Positions 27,093-34,919 of a stretch of DNA of 36,961 bases are shown piece after piece. Made by a program: the position numbers and the translations under genes. This stretch comes from Candidatus Wallbacteria bacterium. GTDB lineage: Bacteria; Muiribacteriota; UBA6191; JACPRK01. Under the pieces are notes generated by a model. That model did not search any database and was not told the DNA's origin. It was given only the letters and a program-made list of their open reading frames with translations. The stretch covers positions 1 through 36,961 of the forward strand of contig JACQZN010000010.1 of the NCBI GenBank assembly GCA_016213845.1, read 5' to 3'. The stretch's first letter is position 1, and each line of letters opens with the position of its first letter.

Positions 27093-27908
27093 CTACTTCT
27101 CGCGGGCCTCGCCCGAGTGGAAGATCAACACGGAACGGCTATCACCGCTCTCGACGAAGAGTGGCCAGGGGAGGCCAGGGACCCAGATCTGGCGGCAGAG
27201 CGCGCCATCCATCTCCCGGGAAAGCGTGACGAAGACCATGCGCTCCCGGGGGGTCGAGGGGAATCCGGAGCGCTTCCGGATCTCGTCGCCCGCGATGCGC
27301 TCGGGGTCCAATCCCGTCTCTTCCTTCTGGACGATGTCCTTGGCGAACTGCATGCCACCGGCATCGATAGTCACCTCGAAGGTGCGCGAACGCTCCTTGG
27401 CCTTGGGGCCCACGAGCGGCAACGACGGGAAGTCGTAGGGGATGAGGCTCTGTTCGTGCAGGACGGGACGTGGCGCCTGGCCAATCTCGTTCAACTCTGC
27501 GTCGGTGACGACGCGCTTGTCGCGGACGATGCGAAGGAACTTGCCTCGCAGCAAGGCCAGGCTCTCGTCGCCGTCCGAAAGCTTGTAGGAAGCAAAGACG
27601 AGGGAGGCGAGCGCGGAGCTCTTGTGCTCCCGGTCCTTGACCTGGACGAGGTAGTAGCGGCCGTCCTTGCGGTTCTCGACCTTGGAGACAAGGAAGACCC
27701 AGTTCGTCGGGGGCGACCACTCGGCCTTCGGGGCCGGCTCGCCAGGTTCGGGACGGCCCAGCTGGGCGCGCCGGTAGACCGTCGAGACGGTCCAGGTCAT
27801 GCCCTGCTCCCAGGCCGGCATGAAGGCGTGCGCGCCCGTCGCGAAGAGCGTCCAGGCCGTGAGGACGAGGAGCGCTGGCGACCGTGGTGGGCGCTGGAGC
27901 CGGCTCAT
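27093..27908 (-). CDS. Secreted protein of unknown function, 271 residues
   Basis: I do not recognise the family. A signal peptide (about 1-28, ending ATGAHA) is followed by a soluble region that looks beta-rich, with many short Lys/Arg-containing strands. There is no membrane helix, no zinc motif and only a single cysteine (in the ALCRQIW segment near the end). The ATG at 27906-27908 is the natural start for the signal peptide, though no Shine-Dalgarno is visible. It lies 25 bp downstream of the 63-residue Cys-pair gene and is probably co-transcribed with it. It is convergent with the metalloprotease gene. Confidence 0.85.
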   Translation of the reverse strand: MSRLQRPPRSPALLVLTAWTLFATGAHAFMPAWEQGMTWTVSTVYRRAQLGRPEPGEPAPKAEWSPPTNWVFLVSKVENRKDGRYYLVQVKDREHKSSALASLVFASYKLSDGDESLALLRGKFLRIVRDKRVVTDAELNEIGQAPRPVLHEQSLIPYDFPSLPLVGPKAKERSRTFEVTIDAGGMQFAKDIVQKEETGLDPERIAGDEIRKRSGFPSTPRERMVFVTLSREMDGALCRQIWVPGLPWPLFVESGDSRSVLIFHSGEAREK

Positions 27909-27933
27909 GGCGGCGGTCGCTGGCGGCGGCCGG

Positions 27934-28125
27934 TCACTGGAACTCGGACGGGGCGGGAGTGAAGGAGCCCTTGCCCGAGATCTCGTACTCGGTCTGGCAG
28001 CCGCGGCAGATGAGGATGAGGCTGGCTTCGGTCATGTAGACATCGAAGCCGTCTTCGCAGTCGTTCTCGCAGGAGATCTTGACCTGCTCGACCGTCTCGT
28101 CCATGTCGCTATCGGAGTCGCCCAT
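27934..28125 (-). CDS. Small acidic Cys-pair protein, 63 residues
   Basis: I do not recognise it. The protein is very acidic at the N-end (MGDSDSDMDETVEQ) and has two cysteine pairs, Cys19/Cys23 and Cys40/Cys43. This could bind one zinc ion or form a small ribbon. There is no signal peptide, so it is probably cytoplasmic. It has no Shine-Dalgarno but has its own candidate promoter at 28207-28234 and is followed after 25 bp by the 271-residue secreted protein gene. Its short length means a chance frame is possible, but the spaced cysteines and the tight gene order support a real gene. Confidence 0.7.
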   Translation of the reverse strand: MGDSDSDMDETVEQVKISCENDCEDGFDVYMTEASLILICRGCQTEYEISGKGSFTPAPSEFQ

Positions 28126-28206
28126 GGTGATGGTTTCTCGGGAAGCGCGCGAGGCCGCCGCTGGAAGGACGCCTCAGGAAACCCATCGGCAGTCCGTTAC
28201 TCTCAG

Positions 28207-28234
28207 ATTAACGATACTGTCCCCCCGGTGGCAA
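28207..28234 (-). promoter_or_regulatory. Possible promoter for the 63-residue gene and its downstream partner
   Basis: On the minus strand TTGCCA (28229-28234, five of six) and GTTAAT (28207-28212, four of six) are 16 bp apart. This would give a leader of about 75 nt before the ATG at 28125. Confidence 0.45.
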
Positions 28235-28251
28235 GGGTCGAGACGGAGGGG

Positions 28252-29067
28252 TCATCCGCGGAGACGCTGCTCGACGGCGGCGCGGGCCTTGCCGCCTTCG
28301 AGCCAGGTGACCTCCGGCCGCCGGGTGAGCTGGTCGGACTCGCGCATGGCGTCGAGTATGAAGCCGATCCACCGGCGGTCGCTGCCGGCGAGCTGGGAAG
28401 CGACGTAGGGGAGCACCTGCCGGCCGCCGCCGTTGAGCGCGGCGGTGAGGAGGGCGACGGTGAGCGTGAAGAGTGTCTGGCGCTGGTCGTCGGCGTAGTA
28501 GGCGTCCTCGTCGAGCTGCTCGGGGTTGGCGGCGATGGCCTGGCGCAACAGAGAGAAGGCGCGCTCCGGTTCGAAGAGCCCCAGGGCCGGAAGCGCGATG
28601 CAGGCCTCCTCGAAGCGCGAGCCGCCCAGGTCGAGGCAGTAGAGGGCCGCACGACTCAGTTCATCCCGCAGCGCCGAATTATTCCGGTCCCAGACGGCCG
28701 GCGTCAGGCGCGGCTCGCCGATCAGCGGGACCTGCTTCGGCGCCGAGGGCCTCGCGCCCGGCTCGGCCGGCTGCCAGAGGGGTTTCTTGCAGTCCGGACA
28801 GCGAGCTGCCGCCGCGCGTCGGGCGCGGCCGCCGCAGTGACAAGCCAGGATGGCGTCCTCCATCGACACGGCCTGCGGCGCCGCGCGCCGCTTCAGGAAC
28901 CAGGTGAAGAGCTCGTCATAGAGCTCGAGCACAGTCGGTTCACCGCACTGCTCGCAGGCCAGCACCTCGACGCTGGCCTTGATCGGTTCCAGTACAGCGA
29001 CCCTGAACGCGCGACGGCAGTGCGGGCAGGTGTACTGCTTCTTCGGGAGGTTCTCGGGGCGGAACAT
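28252..29067 (-). CDS. Zinc-ribbon protein of unknown function, 271 residues
   Basis: The N-terminal third holds four Cys pairs: Cys14/Cys17 (CPHC), Cys38/Cys41 (CEQC), Cys76/Cys78 (CHC) and Cys90/Cys93 (CPDC). These are enough for two zinc ribbons, the first pair of pairs resembling MJ0042-type or rubredoxin-like knuckles. The C-terminal part (about 120-271) looks fully helical and repeat-like (tetratricopeptide-like or HEAT-like) with no signal peptide or membrane helix. It is likely a cytoplasmic adaptor; the partner is unknown. It lies 16 bp after the YccF-like gene on the same strand, so the two form a pair. The ATG start has GAGGAG-like sequence just upstream. Confidence 0.85.
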   Translation of the reverse strand: MFRPENLPKKQYTCPHCRRAFRVAVLEPIKASVEVLACEQCGEPTVLELYDELFTWFLKRRAAPQAVSMEDAILACHCGGRARRAAAARCPDCKKPLWQPAEPGARPSAPKQVPLIGEPRLTPAVWDRNNSALRDELSRAALYCLDLGGSRFEEACIALPALGLFEPERAFSLLRQAIAANPEQLDEDAYYADDQRQTLFTLTVALLTAALNGGGRQVLPYVASQLAGSDRRWIGFILDAMRESDQLTRRPEVTWLEGGKARAAVEQRLRG

Positions 29068-29083
29068 GGGGAGGAGCTCGGGG

Positions 29084-29533
29084 CTACTCCGTCAGGAACA
29101 GCACCCTGGGCACGCGATTGAACATCCAGAATGCGAATGGGATACCGATGATGCTGGCAGAGAGCGCGAAAGCGAGGGTCATCCAGACGCCGGAGAGCCA
29201 CCAACCGGCGGCCAGGAACCAGAGCAGTCGGATGATGAGCGGGAGCTGATCGGGGCTCTGCTGGGTGACGTGGTAGAAGCCGCCCCTGGGGATCGCCTTG
29301 ACCTGGAGCTCGGGTTGCTTGAGCGTCATGATCTGCGGCAGTCGGTTGAGGATCCAGATCCCCAGTGGCAGGCCGATGATCGTGACGGAAGCGCACCAGG
29401 CGATCAGCGTGGCGGCCCAGCCGACCGGCAGTCCCACGAAGAAGAACCAGAGAAGCCGCAGGAGAAGAGGAACCTCGCGGGTCGAACTCATCGAGACGTC
29501 TACTCGGATGGGGCTGAGATCTGCAGTGCTCAT
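29084..29533 (-). CDS. YccF-domain (DUF307) inner membrane protein, tandem halves
   Basis: This 149-residue protein carries two copies of the YccF motif. Residues about 22-70 include LLRLLWFFFVG and IIGLPLGIWILNRLPQIMTL; residues about 95-149 include IIRLLWFLAAGWW and IIGIPFAFWMFNRVPRVLFL. Each half has two membrane helices. E. coli YccF is a small inner membrane protein of this domain with no firmly assigned function. The start could be the ATG at 29533 or an internal ATG at 29491 (residue 15), which is closer to the first helix; neither has a clear ribosome site. It is paired with the zinc-ribbon gene downstream. The upstream region contains the heptamer repeats. Confidence 0.88.
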   Translation of the reverse strand: MSTADLSPIRVDVSMSSTREVPLLLRLLWFFFVGLPVGWAATLIAWCASVTIIGLPLGIWILNRLPQIMTLKQPELQVKAIPRGGFYHVTQQSPDQLPLIIRLLWFLAAGWWLSGVWMTLAFALSASIIGIPFAFWMFNRVPRVLFLTE

Positions 29534-29616
29534 GGCTTGGGCTCGCGTCGGCCGTCTGGCCGTCTGTTGGTGAACGGTGAGGGGGAGGAGGATCTTACAA
29601 CTGATCTACCACTGGG

Positions 29617-29771
29617 GAGTAGCGAGTAGTGAGTAGCGGCCGAGCGACCCCAGGACTGCAACCGCCCAGGCCGTCCCCGCGTCCACACGCTGGTCAGTCC
29701 CCACCCCCACCCCAAATCGTAGCTCGTCCCTACTCACTACTCACTACTCACTACTCACTACTCGCTACTCA
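29617..29771. repeat. Heptamer arrays in inverted orientation (GAGTAG/CTACTC)
   Basis: Three GAGTAGN units lie at 29617-29637 and six CTACTCN units at 29730-29771. Bases 29617-29636 are the exact reverse complement of 29751-29770, including the one variant base in the middle unit. The right array runs into the end of rimK: the rimK stop codon (29765-29767) is made from a repeat unit. The 92 bp between the arrays show no gene. Confidence 0.9.
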
Positions 29772-30649
29772 CTACTGTCTACCAGCCTCACCGCGTGCTC
29801 GATGATCTCGCGGGCGATGTCCAGCCCGGACGCTTTCTCGAGACCCTCGAACCCGGGGGATGAATTGACTTCCGTGACGATCGGACCGTCTTCGCCCTCT
29901 AGCAGATCGACGCCGGCGACCTCCAGGCCCATCACCGCCGCAGCCTTCAGCGCCACCTCGCGCTGCCGGTCGCCGAGCTCGAGCGGCTCGCCCACGCCGC
30001 CGCGATGGATGTTGGAGCGGAACTCTCCGGCTCGGGCCACGCGCCGCATCGCAGTGACGACCTTCTGACCCACCACCAGCGCGCGGATGTCGCGGCCCTT
30101 CGACTCGCTTATGAACTTCTGGATGAGGATGTTCTGGCCGAGTTGCCAGAGCGCTTCGAGCGTCTCCTTGGCCGTCTGATAGGAGTCGGCCAGGATCACG
30201 CCGATGCCCTGCGTTCCCTGCAGGAGCTTGAGGATGACGGGCGGGCCGCCGACCATGTCGATCGACTCGGCCAGCCGCGAAGGGTCGCGCGTCATGACGG
30301 TGGCCGCGATCGGCACGTGCTGCTCGGCAAGCAGCTGCAGGCTGCGCAGCTTGTCGCGGGCACGCGCGATCGCTTCCGAGCGGTTGACCACGCAAACGCC
30401 GCGCGCCTCGAACTGCTGCAGCACGGCCAGGCTGTAGGCCGCGCTGGGGCCACCGATCCGGGGAAGCACGGCCTCCGGCAGACGCAGCTGTTTCTCGTGG
30501 TACTGGATCGTGTGGCGGCCGCGGGCCGTGTGCAGCATGCAGCCCAGGGGATCGAGCACGCGCGCGACGTGCCCGAGCATCCGGGCCGTCTTCGTGAAGC
30601 GGCGCGTCGTGTAGAGCGTGGCTCGCCGGGAGAGGATGTAGAGGCGCAT
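29765..30649 (-). CDS. rimK: RimK-type ATP-grasp L-glutamate ligase
   Basis: This 294-residue protein aligns well along its length with E. coli RimK (300 residues), which adds glutamates to the C-end of ribosomal protein S6. Shared features include the start RLYILSRRATLY, PRIGGPSAAYS, the VVNRSEAIARARDKLRSLQL segment, ATP-grasp motifs IDMVGGPPVILKLLQGTQG, RDIRALVVG and FRSNIHRGG, and the metal-binding EVNSSPGFEG end. Catalytic function is therefore likely intact; whether S6 or another protein or small molecule is the acceptor is not shown. No RimB-type zinc protease, a frequent neighbour, is seen. The gene starts 9 bp after the NtrC-like regulator stops, in a valS-regulator-rimK operon. The last codons and stop lie inside a repeat array. 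Confidence 0.95.
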   Translation of the reverse strand: MRLYILSRRATLYTTRRFTKTARMLGHVARVLDPLGCMLHTARGRHTIQYHEKQLRLPEAVLPRIGGPSAAYSLAVLQQFEARGVCVVNRSEAIARARDKLRSLQLLAEQHVPIAATVMTRDPSRLAESIDMVGGPPVILKLLQGTQGIGVILADSYQTAKETLEALWQLGQNILIQKFISESKGRDIRALVVGQKVVTAMRRVARAGEFRSNIHRGGVGEPLELGDRQREVALKAAAVMGLEVAGVDLLEGEDGPIVTEVNSSPGFEGLEKASGLDIAREIIEHAVRLVDSSE

Positions 30650-30658
30650 CGGGGCCGC

Positions 30659-32155
30659 TCAGTCCGTCCCGTGAGCAGGCTCCGGCCCAGCGGAGGCGCC
30701 GCCCTTGCGGTACGGCTTGGGGTCGATGCTGTGCTTGCGCAAGAGCTCGAAGAAGGCGCGGCGATCCTTCCCCGAGCGCCGCGCCGCGCTCGAGACGTTG
30801 CCGCGGTTGGCGGCCAGCGCCTCCGTCAGGTACCGCTTCTCGAAGCGCTCGATCAGACGCTGCTTGGCGATGGCGAACGGCTGGCCGAAGTCGACGCCGT
30901 CGAGCGGGTCTGCGACGGCCATGTCGAGGCTGACCGCGCGGGCGCCGCCGGGGAGCTCGTCGAAGCCGATCTGGTCCGGGCCGACTGCGCCCTCCGGGGC
31001 GATGACCAGGATCTGCTGGATCTTGTTCTCCAGTTCGCGGATATTCCCGGGCCACGGGTAGTTCATCAGCTTCTGGAGCGCCTCTGGGGTGAACCGGTCC
31101 AGGCGGCGGCCGTACAGCGACGCGTACTTCTGGAGGAAAAAATTTGCCAGGATCGGAATGTCCTCGCGGCGGTTGCGCAGGGGCGGCAGGTGGATCGGGA
31201 TGATGTTGAGCCGATAGTAGAGGTCCTCGCGGAAGGTCCCCTGGACGATCGCCTCGCGCAGGTCGCGGTTGGTAGCGGCGATGATGCGAACGTTGCTCTT
31301 GATGGTCTTGGTCGAGCCCAGCGGCCTGTACTCGCGCTCCTGGAGAAAGCGCAGGAGCTTCACCTGGATGGCCAGGCCGATCTCGCCGATCTCGTCGAGG
31401 AACAGTGAGCCCTGGTCGGCCTCGCGGGCCAGGCCGGGCTGGTCGCTGGTGGCGTCGGAGTAGGCCCCCTTCACGTGACCGAAGAGCTCGTTCTCCAGGA
31501 GCGTTTCGGGCAACGCGCCGCAGTTGAGCGTCACGAACGGGCCGCGGACGCGCGGCGAGAGGTCGTGGATGGCACGCGCAAAGAGTTCCTTGCCGGTGCC
31601 GCTCTCGCCGTAGATGATGACCGAGGCCTCGTTCTTGGCGATGGTGGGCAGGACCTCCTTCACCTGCTCGATCGCGCGGCTGTTTCCGCGGACCTGACGC
31701 AGCGCGTCATCCCGCTCGACCCTCGTCCGCAGCGTGGCGACCTCGCGCTTCAAGCTCAACGTCTCGAGCGCGCGCTCGATGTGCAGGAGGAACGCGCTCT
31801 CCTTGAACGGTCGCTCGATGTACTGGAAGGCGCCTCTCGTCATCACCTCCCCCTTCGTCTCGGAGGTGCCGAAGCTGGTCACGGCAATGATCGGCGTCGC
31901 CGGGTTGAGCGCCTTGGCCTTCTCGATGAGCTCCGCCCCGGACATCCCCGGCATGTTCAGGTCGGTGACGACCACGTCGAAGTGCTCCGTCTGCAGCCGC
32001 TCCAGCGCTTCCTCGCCGCTGTTGACCGCCACCGCCTCGTAGGGCTGCGAGGCCTTCTTGAGGAAGGCCTTCATCATGAAACACATCGCCTCTTCGTCGT
32101 CGACGAGGAGGATGCGGGCGGACGACGCCACGGTCGCTTGGGCGCGGTCAGGCAT
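30659..32155 (-). CDS. NtrC-type sigma-54-dependent response regulator
   Basis: This 498-residue transcription activator has an N-terminal receiver (about 13-130) with acidic pair Asp19-Asp20, phospho-acceptor Asp65 (VVVTDLNMPG) and Thr93. The switch lysine expected before Pro116 is Arg115 (YIERPF). The AAA+ domain has Walker A GESGTGKE (183-190) and Walker B LFLDE (251-255); the sigma-54 contact loop reads GAYSDA (230-235) instead of GAFTGA. A Fis-type helix-turn-helix closes the protein (about 443-485, NRGNVSSAARRSGKDRRAFF). It should activate sigma-54 promoters on phosphorylation. No histidine kinase or rpoN is in the window. Its ATG (32153-32155) overlaps the end of valS by eight bases, so translation is coupled to valS. 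Regulatory targets are unknown. Confidence 0.95.
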   Translation of the reverse strand: MPDRAQATVASSARILLVDDEEAMCFMMKAFLKKASQPYEAVAVNSGEEALERLQTEHFDVVVTDLNMPGMSGAELIEKAKALNPATPIIAVTSFGTSETKGEVMTRGAFQYIERPFKESAFLLHIERALETLSLKREVATLRTRVERDDALRQVRGNSRAIEQVKEVLPTIAKNEASVIIYGESGTGKELFARAIHDLSPRVRGPFVTLNCGALPETLLENELFGHVKGAYSDATSDQPGLAREADQGSLFLDEIGEIGLAIQVKLLRFLQEREYRPLGSTKTIKSNVRIIAATNRDLREAIVQGTFREDLYYRLNIIPIHLPPLRNRREDIPILANFFLQKYASLYGRRLDRFTPEALQKLMNYPWPGNIRELENKIQQILVIAPEGAVGPDQIGFDELPGGARAVSLDMAVADPLDGVDFGQPFAIAKQRLIERFEKRYLTEALAANRGNVSSAARRSGKDRRAFFELLRKHSIDPKPYRKGGASAGPEPAHGTD

Positions 32156-34787
32156 CGAGGCTGGCGATCAGGCGTTCCAGGCGCCCGCAGATGGCCGAGA
32201 GCCGCTCGCGCTTGGCCTGCTCGGCAAGGACGATCTCGGCCGGTGCGTTGGCCACGAACTTCTCGTTGGCCAGTTTTCTCGTCATGCCCTCCAGATCCTT
32301 CTGCTGCTTGCCCAGGTCCCGGGCGAGGCGCTCCCGCTCGCGGGCGATGTCGATCAGCCCGGCTAGCGGCACATAGACGGCTGCCTCGGCGACCACGTCG
32401 CTGGCGGCCTGGGGCGGCTGTGTCATGTCCGGCGCGAACGCCAGGTCCGCAACGCGCGCCAGTCCCTTGAGGAGCTCCCCGTGGCGCTCCAGGACTCGCG
32501 CGGCCTGCGGCGCCTCGGTCTTGATCCGCACCGTCACCTGCTGACTCGGCTTCACGTTCATCTCGCTGCGGATGGTCCGGATCGACCGCACCAGCTTCTG
32601 CAAGAGCTCCATCTCCCGCTCGGTCTCTTCGCAACGCAGCGTCGCGCTGGCCACCGGCCAGCTATCGGTCATCAGGCGGCCTTTCTTGCTCGGCAGGTGG
32701 CCCCAGATCTCCTCGGTCACGAAGGGCATGAACGGGTGCAGCAGCCGCAAGATCCCAGTGAGCACGTACTGGGCCGTCGCCAGGGCCTGGGCTCTCGTCT
32801 CCGGCTCGGCCTCCTCGCGGATGCGCGGCTTGATGAACTCGACGTACCAGTCGCAGAACTCGTTCCACGTGAACTCGTAGAGGCCCGTGACGGCGGCGTG
32901 GAAGTCGAACTCCTCCAGCGCGCGCGTGGTCGAAGCGGCCACGGCCTGGAACCGGCTCACGATCCAGCGGTCGGCGAACTCCTCCGTCGACGGCTCGGAG
33001 CGGGCACCTGCATCCGGCACATTCATCAGAAGGAAGCGAGCGGCGTTCCAGAGCTTGTTGGCGAAGTTGCGACCCATCTCGAACTTGTCCTTCGAGAGCT
33101 TGATGTCCTGGCCGCCGGCCGACAGCATCATCAGGCTGAAGCGCATCGCGTCGGCCCCGTACTCGTCGATTACTTCGAGCGGGTCGATGCCGTTCCCCAG
33201 GCTCTTCGACATCTTGCGGCCCAGGTGGTCGAGGATGGTGCCGTGAATGTAGACGTGGCGGAAGGGTTCCCGCCCCATGAACTCGAGGCCGGCCATGATC
33301 ATCCGCGCCACCCAGAAGAAGATGATGCCGCGATCGGTCACGAGCGTGGAGGTCGGGTAGAAGACGTCCAGGTCCTTGGCGCCTTGCGGCCAGCCCAGCG
33401 TCGAGAAGGGCCAGAGCGCCGAGGAGAACCAGGTGTCGAGCACGTCGGGGTCGGGCACGAGCGCACCGCCGCACGCCGCGCACTTCTCGGGAAGCTCTTG
33501 CTCCACGGTGAGCTGGCCGCATCCGGAGCAGACGGCCGCCGGGATGCGATGGCCCCACCAGAGCTGGCGCGAGATGCACCAGTCCTTGATGTTCTCCATC
33601 CAGTCGAAGTAGAGCTTCTCCCAGCGGGGCGGAACGAACTCGACCTTCTTCTCGCGCACGACGCGCATCGCCGGCTCGGCCAGGTCCTTCATCTTCACGA
33701 ACCACTGCCGCGACAGGTACGGTTCCACGACCGTGTCGCAGCGGTAGCAGTGGCCGACGGAGTTCTGGTGTTCCTCGACCTTCACCAGGAGCTGGCGCTC
33801 CTCGAGCATCGCAACCAGGTTCTTGCGGCAGGCCTCACGCGTCTGGCCCGCGAACTGGCCGCCCGCGGCGTTGATCGTCGCATCCGGGTTCATCACGTTC
33901 AGCGGGGTCAGGCCGTTTCGGCGCCCGGCCTCGAAGTCGTTAGGGTCGTGGGCCGGCGTGATCTTCACGCAGCCCGTCCCGAAGGCACGGTCGACGAAGC
34001 TGTCGGCTATCACCGGGATCTGCCGCTCCACTACGGGGAGGACGACCGTCGAACCGACCAGCGCCGAGTACCGCTCGTCCTCGGGGTGCACGGCCACGGC
34101 GACGTCGCCCAGCATCGTCTCGGGCCGGGTGGTCGCCACGACCACGCCGGGTCCGCCGTCCGCGGACGGATACCGGATGTGCCAGAGCTTGCCTTGCGTT
34201 TCCTGGTACTCGACCTCGATATCCGAGAGCGCTGTCTGGCAGCGGGGACACCAGTTGACAATGTAGTCGCCGCGGTAGATGAGGCCCTTGCGATAGAGGC
34301 CGACGAAGACCTCGCGCACGGCCCGGTTCAGCCCGGGATCGAGGGTGAAGCGCGTGCGCGACCAGTCGCAGCTTGCGCCCAGCCGCTTGAGCTGCTCGAT
34401 GATGGCGTTGCCGTACTCGTCCTTCCAGGCCCAGACGCGCTTCTCGAAGGCCTCGCGGCCCAGCGCCTCGCGCGACTTGCCTTCCTTGGCCAGCTCCTTC
34501 TCGACGACGTTCTGCGTGGCGATACCGGCGTGGTCGGTGCCAGGCAGCCAGAGCGCCAGATCGCCTGCCAGCCGCCGCCAGCGGACGAGAATGTCCTGCA
34601 GCGTGTTATTGAGGGCATGCCCCATGTGCAGCCGGCCCGTCACGTTGGGGGGCGGGATGACGATGCAGTAGGGCTTCTTGGCCGAGCCGGAGTTGTCGAC
34701 CCGGAACAGGTCCTCGCGGCTCCAGGCGGCGTAGATGGTGTCTTCGACAGCTTTGGGGTTGTAGGCTTTTTCGAGCTCGATGGGCAT
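32148..34787 (-). CDS. valS: Valyl-tRNA synthetase
   Basis: This 879-residue class I aminoacyl-tRNA synthetase charges tRNA-Val. It carries PPPNVTGRLHMGHAL with the HIGH-type motif at 54-57, the LWLPGTDHAGIATQ segment, zinc-type Cys pairs in the editing/insert region (CPRC, CSGC and CAAC), DVLDTWFSSALWPFSTLGWP, the KMSKS motif near residue 524 (GRKMSKSLGNGIDP), an anticodon-binding helical domain, and the C-terminal coiled coil of bacterial ValRS (about 815-879). Length is normal. The ATG at 34785-34787 lies only three bases from a heptamer array, and no Shine-Dalgarno is present. The 3' end overlaps the regulator gene, so valS, regulator and rimK form an operon; the GrpE-like gene lies 132 bp upstream on the same strand. 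Confidence 0.98.
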   Translation of the reverse strand: MPIELEKAYNPKAVEDTIYAAWSREDLFRVDNSGSAKKPYCIVIPPPNVTGRLHMGHALNNTLQDILVRWRRLAGDLALWLPGTDHAGIATQNVVEKELAKEGKSREALGREAFEKRVWAWKDEYGNAIIEQLKRLGASCDWSRTRFTLDPGLNRAVREVFVGLYRKGLIYRGDYIVNWCPRCQTALSDIEVEYQETQGKLWHIRYPSADGGPGVVVATTRPETMLGDVAVAVHPEDERYSALVGSTVVLPVVERQIPVIADSFVDRAFGTGCVKITPAHDPNDFEAGRRNGLTPLNVMNPDATINAAGGQFAGQTREACRKNLVAMLEERQLLVKVEEHQNSVGHCYRCDTVVEPYLSRQWFVKMKDLAEPAMRVVREKKVEFVPPRWEKLYFDWMENIKDWCISRQLWWGHRIPAAVCSGCGQLTVEQELPEKCAACGGALVPDPDVLDTWFSSALWPFSTLGWPQGAKDLDVFYPTSTLVTDRGIIFFWVARMIMAGLEFMGREPFRHVYIHGTILDHLGRKMSKSLGNGIDPLEVIDEYGADAMRFSLMMLSAGGQDIKLSKDKFEMGRNFANKLWNAARFLLMNVPDAGARSEPSTEEFADRWIVSRFQAVAASTTRALEEFDFHAAVTGLYEFTWNEFCDWYVEFIKPRIREEAEPETRAQALATAQYVLTGILRLLHPFMPFVTEEIWGHLPSKKGRLMTDSWPVASATLRCEETEREMELLQKLVRSIRTIRSEMNVKPSQQVTVRIKTEAPQAARVLERHGELLKGLARVADLAFAPDMTQPPQAASDVVAEAAVYVPLAGLIDIARERERLARDLGKQQKDLEGMTRKLANEKFVANAPAEIVLAEQAKRERLSAICGRLERLIASLDA

Positions 34788-34790
34788 TGG

Positions 34791-34860
34791 GTCAGGCTTC
34801 AGGCCTCAGGGATCAGGGATCAGGGATCAGGCTTCAGGGATCGGGGATCGGATGTCAGAC
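34791..34860. repeat. Ten tandem heptamers (TCAGG family) upstream of valS
   Basis: Ten consecutive 7-bp units of form NTCAGGN run from 34791 to 34860, drifting to ATCGGGG, ATCGGAT and GTCAGAC at the far end. The first two units are identical to 66-79 in the array near the window start. The array ends three bases before the valS ATG, so it covers the place where a ribosome site would be. Confidence 0.92.
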
Positions 34861-34919
34861 GGGGAGACGGGGGGGCGGGGGCACAATAGGGGGTGGAGCG
34901 GGGGGAGAGTCACGGGGAA
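34861..34919. other. G-rich spacer between the GrpE-like gene and valS
   Basis: The plus strand has runs of G (up to seven) at close spacing and could form a G-quadruplex. On the transcribed minus sense it is C-rich. No terminator and no convincing promoter are seen. Confidence 0.5.

Noticed and set aside
25449..29121. Plus-strand open frames 25449-27962 and 27799-29121
   Set aside because: They overlap genes with clear signal peptides or zinc motifs on the other frame or strand and show no domains.
29617..29771. CRISPR array
   Set aside because: The repeats are 7 bp with no spacers, and no cas gene is near; this is a tandem and inverted short repeat.
32481..34889. 802-codon open frame opposite valS
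   Set aside because: valS is certain from its motifs, and the opposite frame shows only composition effects of GC-rich codons.
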